From CAWAMR01 sp963783095 (GTDB taxonomy: Bacteria > Planctomycetota > Planctomycetia > Gemmatales > Gemmataceae), in assembly GCA_963783095.1 (NCBI GenBank), contig CAWAMR010000004.1, forward strand, positions 266,631 to 330,630: a DNA stretch of 64,000 nucleotides, given 5' to 3'. Below the pieces are notes generated by a model. It saw only the letters and a program-made list of their open reading frames with translations, was not told the DNA's origin and did not search any database. Numbering within the stretch: the stretch's first letter is position 1; the number at the start of each line of letters is the position of its first letter. Made by a program: the position numbers and the translations under genes. Positions 29,964 through 40,178 of the stretch are shown here, in pieces.

Positions 29964-30988
29964 TCAACCCGAACTTGGCTTGGCCGGACCTTCCCGCGCC
30001 AACTGAACGATGAGCCTCTCAAACACTGCCCGCTCCGGCAGTGGGCTTTCTCCCTTGAGTCCCAAATCGACTTCAATCAGCCAATCGTAGAGTTTGTCGA
30101 GCCGGGGCCAGCCGAGATGCTTCATCTGCCTGCGGGCGCTATCGCGCACTGCGGGCCAGTGAAAAATCGCTGCTTCGTTCATTGCTTCCTCGAGCGGCAT
30201 CCCTTGTTTGTGAAGTCGAGCGGTCATGGCCAGCTTCCGAAGTTGCGAACCCAGCGCCCCCAGCATCGCGATCGGGGCTTCGCCTTCTTCGAACAATTCG
30301 CCCAGTATTCCCAGAGCTTCTGCGGCTTTTCCCTCGCCGATCGAGTCCAGAATCCGAAAGACATTAGCACCCCGGCTGCGGCCTACTAATAGATCGACAT
30401 CGGCGGCGGTAATCGACGTCCTTTCGCCCACGTAGATAGCGAGTTTATTCAATTCCGAATCGAGCAGACTCATCTGATCGCCCACGAATTCGACCAGCAT
30501 TTGCGCAGCGGGTTTCGGCAGTTTCTTCTGGTAATGGGTATCTGCCCATTTCACGCACCAGTCCGGCAGAAGATACGATTTTGGCCCCTTGCAAATGAGC
30601 GTGACTTCTTCCGGTATTGCTTTGGCGAGTTTGGTCGACGCGGTCCACGATTTTGCATCGAGTACCAGGACTCCTTGTTTGGATGGTTCGGCGACATATT
30701 TTTCCAGTTGCGGTCGGAACTTCGTTACGAACGGATCGGCCTGTTCGATGATGACCAACCTGGCATCGCTGAGGAAGGGCAGCGTATCGAGTTCATTGCG
30801 AATGGTAGAGAATTCGGCTTTATCGCCGGCATAACTCGAAACCGACAGGGCCGGATCGGAATCGCCGATAACGATATGCTCAATGGCGGCGAGCGCCGTC
30901 TTTTGAGAAATTCCTCATCGCCCGTCAGCACGTAGATCGGCTGCGGTTTTGCCTTCTTCGCCTTATCGATGAAGACGGTAGCGTCCAT
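29964..30988 (-). CDS. holA: DNA polymerase III delta subunit, one frame break
   Basis: HolA is the clamp-loader subunit that opens the sliding clamp. The N-terminus M-D-A-T-V-F-I-D-K is followed by PIYVLTGDEEFLKR, the family's opening motif, then S-Y-A-G-D and L-P-F-L-S-D-A-R-L-V-I-I-E. The central region has A-N-V-F-R-I-L-D and the C-terminal domain ERAVFERLIVQLA. A short A-run near 30903 appears one base short, which splits the gene. Its ATG overlaps the nnrE stop by one base (TGATG), so the pair is translationally coupled. About 342 residues, a normal size. Confidence 0.85.
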
Positions 30989-31656
30989 CAATGCCCCTCG
31001 TGAAGGAATTGATCTACCAATCTTTTCGGCACGCCGATATCGATGACATGAACTTCCCCGATCCAGGGCTTTGCTGCGGCTTCGAGGAATCCCTTCTTCC
31101 AGCTTACGAAAGTGGCGGTATGGGTCGCTCGAATCGTTACTCCCATAGGCTGCCCGGTATCGCAATCCAATCCGGATGGAATGTCCACGGCAAGGACCGG
31201 ATTTCCGCTCGCGTTGATCCGGGCAGCGAGGTCATCGAAAGGCGAGGCGAGCGGACGATCGAGCCCCGTACCGAAGATCGCATCGATAATCCATCTGTCG
31301 CTGAAGCTGACAGTTTCGGTGGAGACAAGTTGTCGAACCACGCCGCAGTTCTTCCAAATTCGGTAATTGACATCGGCATCCGTAAGCGGTTTGGGCGGCT
31401 TGGTCATCCATAATTCGATCGGGTATCCGAGATTTTCGAGATGTCTGGCGATAACAAAACCATCGCCGCCGTTGTTGCCGGGACCGCAAAAGATTATGAC
31501 GGGCTTGCGCTCGGGATTCAGGCGGGTCAAAAGCTCGGCGGTGCCCCGTCCCGCGTTTTCCATCAACACCACACCGGGAACACCATATTGTTCGATGGCA
31601 AACGTATCGAGGAGCCGGACCTCCGATCGGGAAAGTGCGATAGGGAAAATTTCCAT
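30988..31656 (-). CDS. nnrE: NAD(P)H-hydrate epimerase
   Basis: The 222-residue protein is the YjeF N-terminal type epimerase that interconverts R- and S-NAD(P)H hydrates for repair. Motifs present are G-V-P-G-V-V-L-M-E-N-A-G-R-G, F-C-G-P-G-N-N-G-G-D-G-F-V-I-A-R-H-L, D-A-I-F-G-T-G-L, V-D-I-P-S-G-L-D and the catalytic Asp region. The ADP-hydrate dehydratase domain is absent, so it is a stand-alone epimerase. AGAGGAGA precedes the ATG at 31656. Divergent to the LRR gene. Confidence 0.9.
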   Translation of the reverse strand: MEIFPIALSRSEVRLLDTFAIEQYGVPGVVLMENAGRGTAELLTRLNPERKPVIIFCGPGNNGGDGFVIARHLENLGYPIELWMTKPPKPLTDADVNYRIWKNCGVVRQLVSTETVSFSDRWIIDAIFGTGLDRPLASPFDDLAARINASGNPVLAVDIPSGLDCDTGQPMGVTIRATHTATFVSWKKGFLEAAAKPWIGEVHVIDIGVPKRLVDQFLHEGH

Positions 31657-31768
31657 GATCGATATCTCCTCTGGACCACCCCAAATGGCGTCGCCGACCG
31701 GTTCTGTTATAGAATACGATCTGCCGGACGATCGCAAAATCACGACATCAAACGTGACGGAGCCTTTC

Positions 31769-32818
31769 ATGTACAACTTCCTATCGTTCGCGGGTTGCCT
31801 TCTGTGTGCCCTATCCCTTTCTGCCGCACCTACTCCAAAAACTCCGCCCCCGTCCTTTCCACCCGAACAACTACAAGAGTGGATTCGGGAACTCGATTCA
31901 GACAACTTCAAGGTTCGCGTTCGTGCCGGCAAGAAATTGCGCTGCGGGCAAGGAAGCGATCGAACCGTTAAGGAAGGCCGTGCTCGGCGGCAGTACGGAA
32001 TCGATGGATCGGTCCTTGCACATTCTCGATGAGATGTTGAATTCCTCCGAAGAGCCGCTTGCGCAGGCCCCCAGCGCACCCTCAAACAGATTGCCGCATC
32101 GAATTCGCCCGGTGCAGCAGGTGCCGAGGCGGCGCTGGGCCGCCTGAGGGGCACCTACATTGTGCGCGCTCCAGGACGCGGGCGTTCCTTACGCATCGAC
32201 GGAAATGACCTTAACAGGGTCAATCTGGACGCGGTGGAGCAACCGAAAGCAATACTGCCGCTGCTGAAGGAATTTCCCGAAATTCAGGAAATCTCCGCAA
32301 CGACGCGAAAGTTCGGTGATGCGGAGATGAAAGCGCTGCCGACCTTGCCTAATTTGGATCATTTCAACCTTTTTGAATCCGGCATCACCGACGACGCCTT
32401 GAAAGAATTCAAACGCTTCCCCAAGCTGGCCTCGATCCCGATGGGGCATACCAAAGTCACCGATGCCGGGTTGATACACCTGGCTTCTTTGACGCAACTC
32501 GAATACGTTGGGCTGCGCGGCGACGCCATCACCGACAAAGGCGTGGCTCATCTTAAAAAATTGACGAATCTGACCGGACTCTATTTGGGTGAAACAAAAG
32601 TGACCGATGCCGGCCTGGCTCATCTGGTGGACATGACGAAGATGAATTATCTCAGGCTGCACCACTTGCCGATCACCGACAAGGGTTTGGAAAATCTGAA
32701 GGGGATGAAGCAATTGCGATTTATACAATTGTGGAACACGAAGACGACAGCGGAAGGGCGAGCCAAGTTACAGGTAGCGATCCAGGGGTTGCAAATTCCC
32801 GAACGCGACGATCAATGA
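31769..32818 (+). CDS. Exported leucine-rich-repeat protein, frame broken
   Basis: A signal peptide (MYNFLSFAGCLLCALSLSAA) is followed by a helical part (E-L-D-S-D-N-F-K-V-R-V-R-A-G-K-K-L) typical of planctomycete surface proteins. At least five leucine-rich repeats of the form VTDAGLxHLxxLTxLxxLxL cover residues about 200-330. The frame changes near 31945 and again near 32070-32150. Downstream of 32162 the sequence is unbroken to the stop. GGAG precedes the ATG. LRRs of this type are protein-interaction modules; the partner is unknown. Confidence 0.75.
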
Positions 32819-32864
32819 TGACCATTCACCCAGGACAAGCCCGGGTGTACGACATGGTTCGCTT

Positions 32865-33850
32865 CTAAGCGGCCATTTCATACACCCGTTCCTCAGCCTT
32901 GTTTTTTTGTCTGGTAGTGTTGTATTCGCGTTGTCCTGTTGCGTTCGCTTGTCGGCGTTCCCAAAAATCCTTCATTTCTTGGCCATCACTCAAGTAGTCC
33001 GCTCGTAGTTGCAATACCGCTTCCGCTCCTTGGTTGCCCCAGAATTTCTCCGTTCCCTTCACACGATAGTTGAATTGCTTGACGGCCGATTCCACATAAC
33101 TGGATGTGATCGGCAAGCCCTGACGACGATATTCGGCATAGCGCATCTTGTTTTTGTGCTTTTGGAAGTAGCCCAACGCCGTACTGACTATCTGTCGCGG
33201 CTGCGTTTCCCCATCCCCCTCTTGCGGCATACCCAATTCGGCCTGACGTTGCTCCAATTCCTCAATGACCTTTTCGACTTCACCCTTCCACACCCAATTC
33301 ACCCAGCGGACATGGCAGTCCCAACCCTCCTTGAAGGATCGGTTTGCCATCGCTGCTGCAAATACGTAACTGATGGCATGGATGATATCCAGGACCGGTG
33401 TGAAAGAGGAAAAATGGTTTTGCCACAATGTCCAGTTGTTCTCCGAACCGTCCCCGAGAAAGGCTTTACGCGACGCTTGGAAAAAGCCCAATTTCCGCCA
33501 TCGACCACCACCACGGCCACGCTCGGTGCCACCACATCCTGGGGTTTGTCTTTCCGTTCGGTCAACGGCAAGCAGGTGTAACATTCGACCTCTTCCTGCC
33601 GTTCGATCTGTCGTTCCTGACCGATTCGCTCGGTCAAGCGTTCAATCAATCTGCTTGGCATCGACCTCCAAGTCCATCAACTCCGCCACTTCCTCACGGG
33701 CTTTCTCGAAGGACTTGCCATTGGCCCCGAGATACACGATTTTTTGCTGTAAACCCGAGCTCATCTCACTACGATCAATCCCCAGACTTTTGCTCTGAGG
33801 GAAAAAAAGACCGCCGACATTTCGGGCAGTTCGTCAGAGGTGGTCAACCC
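32865..33850 (-). pseudogene. ISKra4-family transposase remnant
   Basis: The C-terminal catalytic half is recognisable: A-F-L-G-D-G-S-E, F-T-P-V-L-D-I-I-H-A-I-S-Y-V-F-A-A-A, G-L-P-I-T-S-S-Y-V-E-S-A-V-K-Q-F-N-Y-R-V-K-G-T-E-K-F-W. Upstream fragments in other frames are the N-terminal zinc ribbon (C-P-K-C), L-M-D-L-E-V-D-A-K-Q-I and LTERIGQERQIERQEEVE. Between V-V-V-V-D-G-G and the D-G-S block, roughly 100 residues are missing compared with intact family members. The extreme N-terminus is also lost, and several frameshifts are present. Terminal inverted repeats were not identified. This is a genuinely decayed element. Confidence 0.8.
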
Positions 33851-33854
33851 CCTA

Positions 33855-34004
33855 GTTCCTCGAATTTGCTCGTTTTCGGATCTGAAACTGCTTTTCGTCC
33901 ATGCCAAAGACGAATCCGCCGCCGACTTCTATCGCAAGCACGGCTTCGAGCCGGTTTTAGACGATTCACTGAAGCTTTTTTTGCCGATACCGCTGTCGTC
34001 TTGA
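33855..34004 (+). pseudogene. C-terminal fragment of a GNAT acetyltransferase (TacT-like)
   Basis: In one plus-strand frame about 40 codons read L-L-F-V-H-A-K-D, then ESAADFYRKHGFEPV and L-K-L-F-L-P-I-P-L-S-S before TGA. This is the acetyl-CoA-binding end of GNAT toxins of the TacT type. The rest of the gene and its antitoxin are absent, and the fragment abuts the ISKra4 remnant, so it was probably truncated by that element. Confidence 0.6.
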
Positions 34005-34213
34005 TGAAATCGAGTCAACTATCGCCATCAGACTTTTGATTTTGTGCAGGCCAAGAAACGTCAATACCTGCCGCTCGCCAAACGGCGCATGGGGTACCTG
34101 GCAGGCAATGGATTTTCTCAATACCCTCGTTGCCGAAAGGAACGCCGGGTTTTTCCCACCCGCGATCAACTGGAGACCCGGAAGCAGAATCTCGGCGGCG
34201 TTTCGAACTTTCT

Positions 34214-35278
34214 TCATTTCTGATACGACGACACTTCGAGTTTGGAAAGTATCGCTGCGTCGTGGATCTTTTCCCAGGCGTCGAAAGGCAAGGCGATACC
34301 TTCGTTCAGCGCTTGGCGGTAGTAATCCCATTCGCGCTCGCCCGGCACTAAAATTCGTTCGCTCCCCTCGGCCTTGGGCGCTTCGTGAATCTCGTCGATC
34401 AGAGCGTCCACGCGCGAACAGAAGTTACCTTCAGGGGCAATGCATCGGGGGTCAATGGCCAGGAACGCAGCCCCATGTCCCGTTGGCAGCGAAGTATCCG
34501 CCAGCATCCAGCTTCGGATGCCCCAGGTGACACCTGCTCCGCTCAAAATCCCCGAGAGCGTTTCGATGAGAAGGGCCAGCCCATACCCCTTGTGCCCGGC
34601 CATCGGCAAGAGTGCGCCGCCGTTATTGAATTCCGACGGGTCGGTCGTGGGCCGGCCGGCACGGTCCACGATCCAAGTGTTGGGAATTGACTTGCCAAGT
34701 GCCTTTGCGGCATTGACCTTGCCACCGGCAACCGTGCTGGTCGCCATGTCGAGAATGATCGGCGCGTTTTTCTCCGCCGGGATTGCGTAGGCGAGCGGAT
34801 TACTGCCGGTGATGGCACCGCGAGCGCCGGGAGCGGTGACGCTCGGAATATCGTTGGCCATGGCGATGCCGATCAGCCCTTCCTTCGCCGCCAGCCAGGC
34901 GTAGTATCCTGCTGCCCCAAAGTGACAACTGTTGCGGACTCCGACATAGGCGATACCTTGTGTCCTGGCTCTATCGATGGCGGCCTGCATCGCCGTGCGC
35001 GATGCGACCATACCAAGCGGCAGACTGGCCGTCCATGACGGCCCAGGCTGGACCTTCCGAGACCACGATGGGCCGTGCTGTTGGATTCGGCCGCCCCCAT
35101 ACAGACGTCGAAGATAGCCATACAGGCTCTTGTTTCCATGCGTGAAGACGCCCCACGCATCGGTCATGGTCAGAACTTCCGCGCTGCTCAGCGCATCGCT
35201 TTCGGACATCCCGGCCCGACGCAATGCGTCCCAGCAAAATCGCCGGAGTCCATCGATGCTGATTTTTGTTTCCGACAT
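34214..35278 (-). CDS. Malate/L-lactate dehydrogenase family oxidoreductase (Ldh2 type)
   Basis: The 354-residue protein is an NAD(P)-dependent dehydrogenase of the YlbC/YiaK (Ldh2) family. Signatures include T-D-A-W-G-V-F-T-H-G near residue 40, V-G-V-R-N-S-C-H-F-G-A-A-G-Y-Y (catalytic His region), G-S-N-P-L-A-Y-A-I-P and MATSTVAGGK. Residues about 72-88 are out of frame: two compensating indels near 35065 and 35015 replace P-I-V-V-S-E-G-P-A-W-A-V-M-D-G-Q with unrelated sequence, though the ORF stays open. No good ribosome site is visible before the ATG at 35278. It follows a 2-hydroxyacid dehydrogenase gene, so the pair may act in hydroxyacid metabolism. Confidence 0.82.
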   Translation of the reverse strand: MSETKISIDGLRRFCWDALRRAGMSESDALSSAEVLTMTDAWGVFTHGNKSLYGYLRRLYGGGRIQQHGPSWSRKVQPGPSWTASLPLGMVASRTAMQAAIDRARTQGIAYVGVRNSCHFGAAGYYAWLAAKEGLIGIAMANDIPSVTAPGARGAITGSNPLAYAIPAEKNAPIILDMATSTVAGGKVNAAKALGKSIPNTWIVDRAGRPTTDPSEFNNGGALLPMAGHKGYGLALLIETLSGILSGAGVTWGIRSWMLADTSLPTGHGAAFLAIDPRCIAPEGNFCSRVDALIDEIHEAPKAEGSERILVPGEREWDYYRQALNEGIALPFDAWEKIHDAAILSKLEVSSYQK

Positions 35279-35310
35279 GGCTTTTTCAACATGGAACTTG
35301 GAACATGGAA

Positions 35311-36279
35311 CTACTGGTTCACGCCGTTGACAACACTTGGCAACGGCTCGCCGCGAAGCCGTTTGGCTACCAATCCCGCTGCCGTCTCGCGCAGCATCCG
35401 GGCCGCCCGAACGCTGGCGGAGGCCACATGCGCAGAAACAATGACATTCGGCATCTGCAATAATGGATGGCTCGCTGGGATCGGCTCCGGATCGCAAACG
35501 TCGAGCGCTGCGCCAGCTAAATGGCCACTATGTAAGGCCGCGACCAGTGCCAGCGTATCCACCAAATCCCCTCGCGCAAATTGATGAGGATCGAACCACG
35601 TTTCATTTTCGCCAGACTGGTTTCATTAATCATCCGGCGGGTTTGCGCCTGTGGATGGGCAATGGAGCGTGATGATGTCGCTTTGCGACAACAGCTCATC
35701 GAGTGACGTTGCCGCGGTAGCGCCGGCCAGTTCGATTTCCTTGGCATTCACTACGGGATCGAAAACGCGAACGACTCCGCGAAATGCCGGCAGTCGGCGC
35801 ACGACTTCCCGCCCAATTCGACCGAAGCCGACGACCCCCACGGCTTGGTCTCGCAATGTTCTCATTTCCGACAGCGGCAGTGCCAGACCCCACTTTCCGG
35901 CGCGGACGTGCACACAGTTGGCAACGACCTGCCGAGTCAAACCAAGGATGAACCCCAGTGTGTGGTCCGCGACTTCATCGATGCAATAACCTGGCACATT
36001 GCAGACCGGAATGCCTCGCTCTTTCGCTGCTTGAAGATCGACGTTATCGACGCCGATGCCGTAGCGGACGATGATGCGAACCCTCTTCATGGCGGCGATC
36101 ACCTGGGCATTGACCGGGCTGAACTGCGTGAGCACCGCATCCGCTTCGGCGACGAGTGGCAATAGCTCTTCGACCGTCTTGCACTGGCGAACAACGAGTT
36201 CCGCGCCAAGAGGTTCAAGGATGCGTTGTTCGATGTCGAGAGGATCAAAAGTGTGATCGGTGACGAGAACTTTTGGCAT
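35311..36279 (-). CDS. D-2-hydroxyacid dehydrogenase, CtBP-like, frame broken
   Basis: About 322 residues after repair. The N-terminus MPKVLVTDHTFDPLDIEQ is typical of planctomycete CtBP-like dehydrogenases. Catalytic-domain signatures are R-Y-G-I-G-V-D-N-V-D, C-N-V-P-G-Y-C-I-D-E-V-A-D-H-T, the NAD-binding V-G-V-V-G-F-G-R-I-G-R-E, M-K-R-G-S-I-L-I-N, A-L-D-V-C-D-P-E-P-I, and the C-terminal His in V-S-A-H-V-A-S. Frame breaks lie near 35635 and 35560. The ATG at 36279 was chosen at the conserved start. The intergenic gap to the lactate dehydrogenase-like gene is short, so they are likely co-transcribed. Confidence 0.85.
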
Positions 36280-36377
36280 GAGGCAGCAACCTATAAATGG
36301 AGAGTTGGATTTGATTGTATAGATGTCCGGCATCGGAGAACTACAATATGTACGTCGCCGTCACAGAGATTGCATTG

Positions 36378-37186
36378 ATGTTTCCTTTTCGCCTCGCCGC
36401 CATCGATTTAGATGATACGCTCCTGGGACCGGGCAAGCGGATCAGTCCAGGCAACGCCGATGCTATCGCTCAACTCCTTGACCTGGGTGCGATCGTCGTG
36501 CTGGCTTCCGGCCGAGTTGTTCCAAACATGCTCCCCGCGTATCGGGAACTGGGTCTGCGTGGTCCGCTCGTTGCTTGTAACGGGGCCTGGGCAGGTGAGC
36601 CGGCAACGGGGCAAGTGATCCGGGAACTCACCGTTTCCGAGTCGGTTGCCGCCGACCTCCTCCGGCTTGGCGAAGCGGAGGGAGTGACCCCGATGTTTCA
36701 CGATAACACCGGCTTATTCGTTCGGCAAAAGGATGGGTGGTCATCTCTTTATGAAAGGCGAAGCAGCGAAGTTGCAACTCCGGTTGGCGACTATGCTCGC
36801 CTTGCGGGTCGTCGGCCTCATAAAATCACTTGGTATGGTACACCAGCTCGAATCACCGCCTGAAGGATCGACTGATCCACCAATATCGCGGAGTCTTGAC
36901 GATCTTCTCAACGGAGAAGGAAAACATCGAATTCGTCCCGCATGGTGTAGACAAGGCAACGGGTGTTGCTGCTGTCGCCGAGGTTTTTGGCATCACAGCG
37001 AGTGAAGTTGTGGCTTTCGGCGATGGGCTGAACGATGTGAATCTTTTGAAGTGGGCCGGCTTGGGAGTAGCTATGGATCATGCGCATCCCGAAGCGATTG
37101 CTTCGGCGAAACTTGTCCCACCGAAAGGCACTCCGGAAACGGCTCTGGCCCGTGCGGTAACAGCTGTGCTGGCTCGTTACAAGTAG
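36378..37186 (+). CDS. HAD-family phosphatase (Cof type), one frame break
   Basis: About 269 residues. Motif I is D-L-D-D-T-L-L at the start (AAIDLDDTLL), motif II is the Ser in L-A-S-G-R, and motif III/IV is the C-terminal V-V-A-F-G-D-G-L-N-D-V-N-L-L. A large C2 cap lies between, as in Cof/YidA sugar-phosphate phosphatases. One indel near 36855 (after W-Y-G-T-P-A-R-I-T-A) splits it. Upstream ATGs at 36315 and 36348 are in frame, but the one at 36378 sits best before the conserved strand. The substrate is unknown. Confidence 0.85.
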
Positions 37187-37224
37187 TGTTTCCTCCAGCC
37201 ACCGAATAAGAAAATGAGCAACCG

Positions 37225-38282
37225 ATGGATGTCGCAAAACATTTGACCGACTACGCTTCGTGTGCAGGTTCGCGGGCAAAATTGCTCCGGGCGGCATCTC
37301 CGAAGTTCTTGGCTTCTTGCCGAAGGTGTTCGATCCGAATGTGTTGGTCGGCACGGAAACTCACGATGACGCCGGCGTCTATAAACTCACCGATGAGATC
37401 GCCATCGTTCAGACGATCGACTTCTTTCCACCCGTTGTGGATGACCCCTTTATCTACGGGCAAATAGCCGCCGCCAACGCTTTGAGTGATGTTTATGCAA
37501 TGGGTGGCGAACCCAAGACGGTCCTCAACCTGGTTGGCTATCCGGACGATGAACTCGGCAACATGGAATGGCTCGGCCAGATCCTTCAAGGCGGAGCGGA
37601 ACGATGCAAAGCAGCGGGTGCGGCCATTATCGGCGGGCATAGTGTTCGCGATCGCGAGATCAAATTCGGCCTATCGGTGACCGGGATTGTTCACCCCAAA
37701 CGCTTCTGGACCAATGCCGGAGCGCAACCCGGAGACAAGCTGGTTCTCACCAAGGCGCTCGGCTGCGGCTTCGTGACAACCGCAGCAAAGAAACAAGTCT
37801 GCCCGCCGGAAATATTGAAGACTGCCTGCGCGAGCATGGTGCAGCTCAATGCGATCGGACGCGACGCTTGCCGTGCAGCGGGCGGGGTTCACGCCGTAAC
37901 GGATGTTACCGGCTTCGGCCTGTGCGGGCACAGTTACGAAATGGCCGATGGGAGTAAAGTCACGTTAGGGATCGACCTCGACAAGTTACCGACCCTGGCA
38001 GGTGTCGAGGAGCATGGCTTGACCCGGTTCCGCACGCACAGCAAATCCAACTCCGAGTATGTTGCTCCGCACACGCGAATTGAAGGAAAGCCCAATCCAA
38101 AACGACTTGAGTTCTTGTGGGATCCCCAGACATCGGGCGGTTTGCTCATCAGTATCGCCCCCGAAAACGTCGATTTGCTGATGCGCGAACTTCACCAGCG
38201 CGGGGCAATACGGGCAAGTGTAATCGGCGAGGTATTACCTCAGACCGACGTGGCACTGATTTTTCGCGCCGGATCCAATTAA
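37225..38282 (+). CDS. selD: Selenide, water dikinase; frame break at the active-site codon
   Basis: SelD makes selenophosphate from selenide and ATP. Family motifs: LTDYASCAG, then C-A-G-K-I-A-P-G-G; F-F-P-P-V-V-D-D-P; A-A-N-A-L-S-D-V-Y-A-M-G-G; I-G-G-H-S-V; V-T-D-V-T-G-F-G-L; S-G-G-L-L. A base is missing near 37269 exactly at the codon of the catalytic Cys/Sec (GGT T-C GCG GGC). Adding a G gives TGC, hence Cys; other bases are possible. The start is taken as the ATG at 37225. SelD implies selenocysteine or selenouridine use, but no other selenium gene lies in the window. Confidence 0.9.
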
Positions 38283-38402
38283 CAAAACCATTCTAAACCA
38301 CAGCGCGGCATAGCCGCAACCAAATGAAAAATGAAACAGGCATGTCGGAATTGAATAGAGTGGATTTGTCACGATTCACTTAACTCAACCACCGAACATG
38401 CC

Positions 38403-39974
38403 ATGCAAGAGTTTGTACAGCAACACGAAGCGAACATCTATGGGGTTCTTTCCGGATTCGACCGAATTCGCTTTCGCGGAACACAGCGGCGGATCTGTTA
38501 TGTGAAGGGTTTCGCCAAGTTTTTGAATTTCATCGGTGTGCTGCTTAAGGTTTTTCGGGCTTTCGTCGATGGTACTTCGCGCAAGCTCAAGAAGACCACG
38601 GAGCAATTGGCCCGCAAAACGCCGGTGGGGAAAGTGGTCTACCTGGCAGCCAACCGAGACAAGCAGGAAGTCCTCGACGAACTGCTGCGGACGTATGCGA
38701 TCCCCGAGAGCTTCACCGGGTTGATCGCCGTGCTCAGTTGTGTGGAGAATTGCAACAGTTACGAGCTTCACAAGAACGCTGGCACCCAACATCTGGAAGT
38801 ACACTCGGCCTGGCGCAAGTGCCTGCACTACTATCTGTACATTCGCGATCCTCGGTACGGCCTGATGCACATTCGCATCATGACTTGGTTCCCGATGCAG
38901 GTTCAGATTTGCATGAACGGTCGAGAGTGGTTGGCCCGGCAGATGAATGCAGCGGGACTTGCTTACCAACGGTTCGACAACACGTTTGCCTGGGTTGCCG
39001 ATTTTGCTCAAGCGCAACAATGGTTGGATGAGCAACTGAAAACGGATTGGGGGGCCATGCTGTCGGGCTTGTTGCGGCAGTACCATCCGGCCTTTCTGGA
39101 TTTGCTCGGGGAGTTGTCGTTGCCGGAGTATTACTGGACCGCCGAGCAAACTGAATGGGCAACCGATGTGGCATTTCGTTCGAAGGAATTGTTGCAACCG
39201 CTGTATCGTCGTCTGATCCGACACGCCACGGAGAACCTCTCGTGCGCGGATGTGATGCGGTTTTTGCAGCAGTATGTGACGGAGTCGGGAGCGATTCATG
39301 GCAAGTTCCAAGGCGAAGTGGTGAGTGATCGCAAGACCCGTTATGAAGGAACGCGGATGAAGCATCGGGTGGGATCCAACAGCGTGAAGATGTACGACAA
39401 GTTCGGGCGAATCTTGCGGATTGAGACGACGATCCACAATGCGGAAGGGCTGAAGGTATATCGACCTCGCGAGAACGATCCGCACAAGCGTTTGGCGTGG
39501 CAGTCATTGCGGCGCAGCGTGGCGGATCTGTACCGTCGCTGCCAGTTGTCGCAAAAAGCCAACGAGTCGTACTTGGAGGCGATGTCGGTGGTGGAATCAT
39601 CCGAGACGTTGGAGTCGTTGACGGCTCCGGTCAGCAGTCCGGTCGAGCGAGCAGGGCGACGCTATCGGGGGTTAAACCCATTGTCGGCAGAAGACAGCCA
39701 GTTGCTGCGGGCCATCAACCGAGGCGAATATGCGATGCTGGGCTTGCGCAACCGGGATTTGCGAGCAGTGCTGTACGGGACGGCCACTGGTGTGGAAAAA
39801 AAGAAGCAAAGCGGTCAAGTCACACGCCGATTACAATTGTTGTGCGCTCATGGCTTGGTCCAAAAGGTTCCCAAGAGTCACCGCTACAAAATCACCGTGC
39901 GAGGCAGACAACTCGCCAGTGCCTTGTCCTACGTCCACGAAAGCGATCTGAAAACCCTAAGCCAAGTGGCCTAG
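38403..39974 (+). CDS. 523-residue protein of unknown function, possible mobile-element protein
   Basis: The frame is intact. It begins MQEFVQQHEANIYGVLSGFDRI. The centre has G-S-N-S-V-K-M-Y-D-K followed by LRIETTI, resembling the Tyr/Asp-Lys plus Arg-x-Glu strands of some plasmid and phage replication initiators. The C-terminus (residues about 440-515) resembles a winged helix: N-R-D-L-R-A-V-L-Y-G, R-R-L-Q-L-L-C-A-H-G-L-V and Y-K-I-T-V-R-G-R-Q. From memory, close relatives are multicopy hypothetical proteins in planctomycetes; this needs checking. No DDE or HUH motif was found. The start is overlapped by a small inverted word pair (GGCATGTCGG at 38340, CCGAACATGCC at 38392). It is followed by a hairpin repeat. 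Confidence 0.6.
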   Translation: MQEFVQQHEANIYGVLSGFDRIRFRGTQRRICYVKGFAKFLNFIGVLLKVFRAFVDGTSRKLKKTTEQLARKTPVGKVVYLAANRDKQEVLDELLRTYAIPESFTGLIAVLSCVENCNSYELHKNAGTQHLEVHSAWRKCLHYYLYIRDPRYGLMHIRIMTWFPMQVQICMNGREWLARQMNAAGLAYQRFDNTFAWVADFAQAQQWLDEQLKTDWGAMLSGLLRQYHPAFLDLLGELSLPEYYWTAEQTEWATDVAFRSKELLQPLYRRLIRHATENLSCADVMRFLQQYVTESGAIHGKFQGEVVSDRKTRYEGTRMKHRVGSNSVKMYDKFGRILRIETTIHNAEGLKVYRPRENDPHKRLAWQSLRRSVADLYRRCQLSQKANESYLEAMSVVESSETLESLTAPVSSPVERAGRRYRGLNPLSAEDSQLLRAINRGEYAMLGLRNRDLRAVLYGTATGVEKKKQSGQVTRRLQLLCAHGLVQKVPKSHRYKITVRGRQLASALSYVHESDLKTLSQVA

Positions 39975-40014
39975 AAAATTGTGTTAGAAAAGCAAAATTC
40001 GCAGAATGAGTAGT

Positions 40015-40166
40015 ACAGAGTCACAGAGAACACAGAAAAGACAGAATCGACCACAAATGAACACCGATCGCAAATTCTTGGTTTTACCCATGTTGATCCG
40101 TGTTCATCTGTGGCAAATTGCTCATATGTCTTTTGTCTTCTCTGTGTTCTCTGTGACTCTGTGGTT
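40015..40166. repeat. Hairpin with arms of CACAGAG-type words
   Basis: The left arm (about 40015-40050) and right arm (about 40128-40166) pair through the words ACAGAGTCACAGAGAACACAG and CTCTGTGTTCTCTGTGACTC. An inner pair, ACAAATGAACACCGATC and GATCCGTGTTCATCTGT, extends the stem. It lies between two convergent genes. Confidence 0.8.
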
Positions 40167-40178
40167 AGTTCATTCCTG

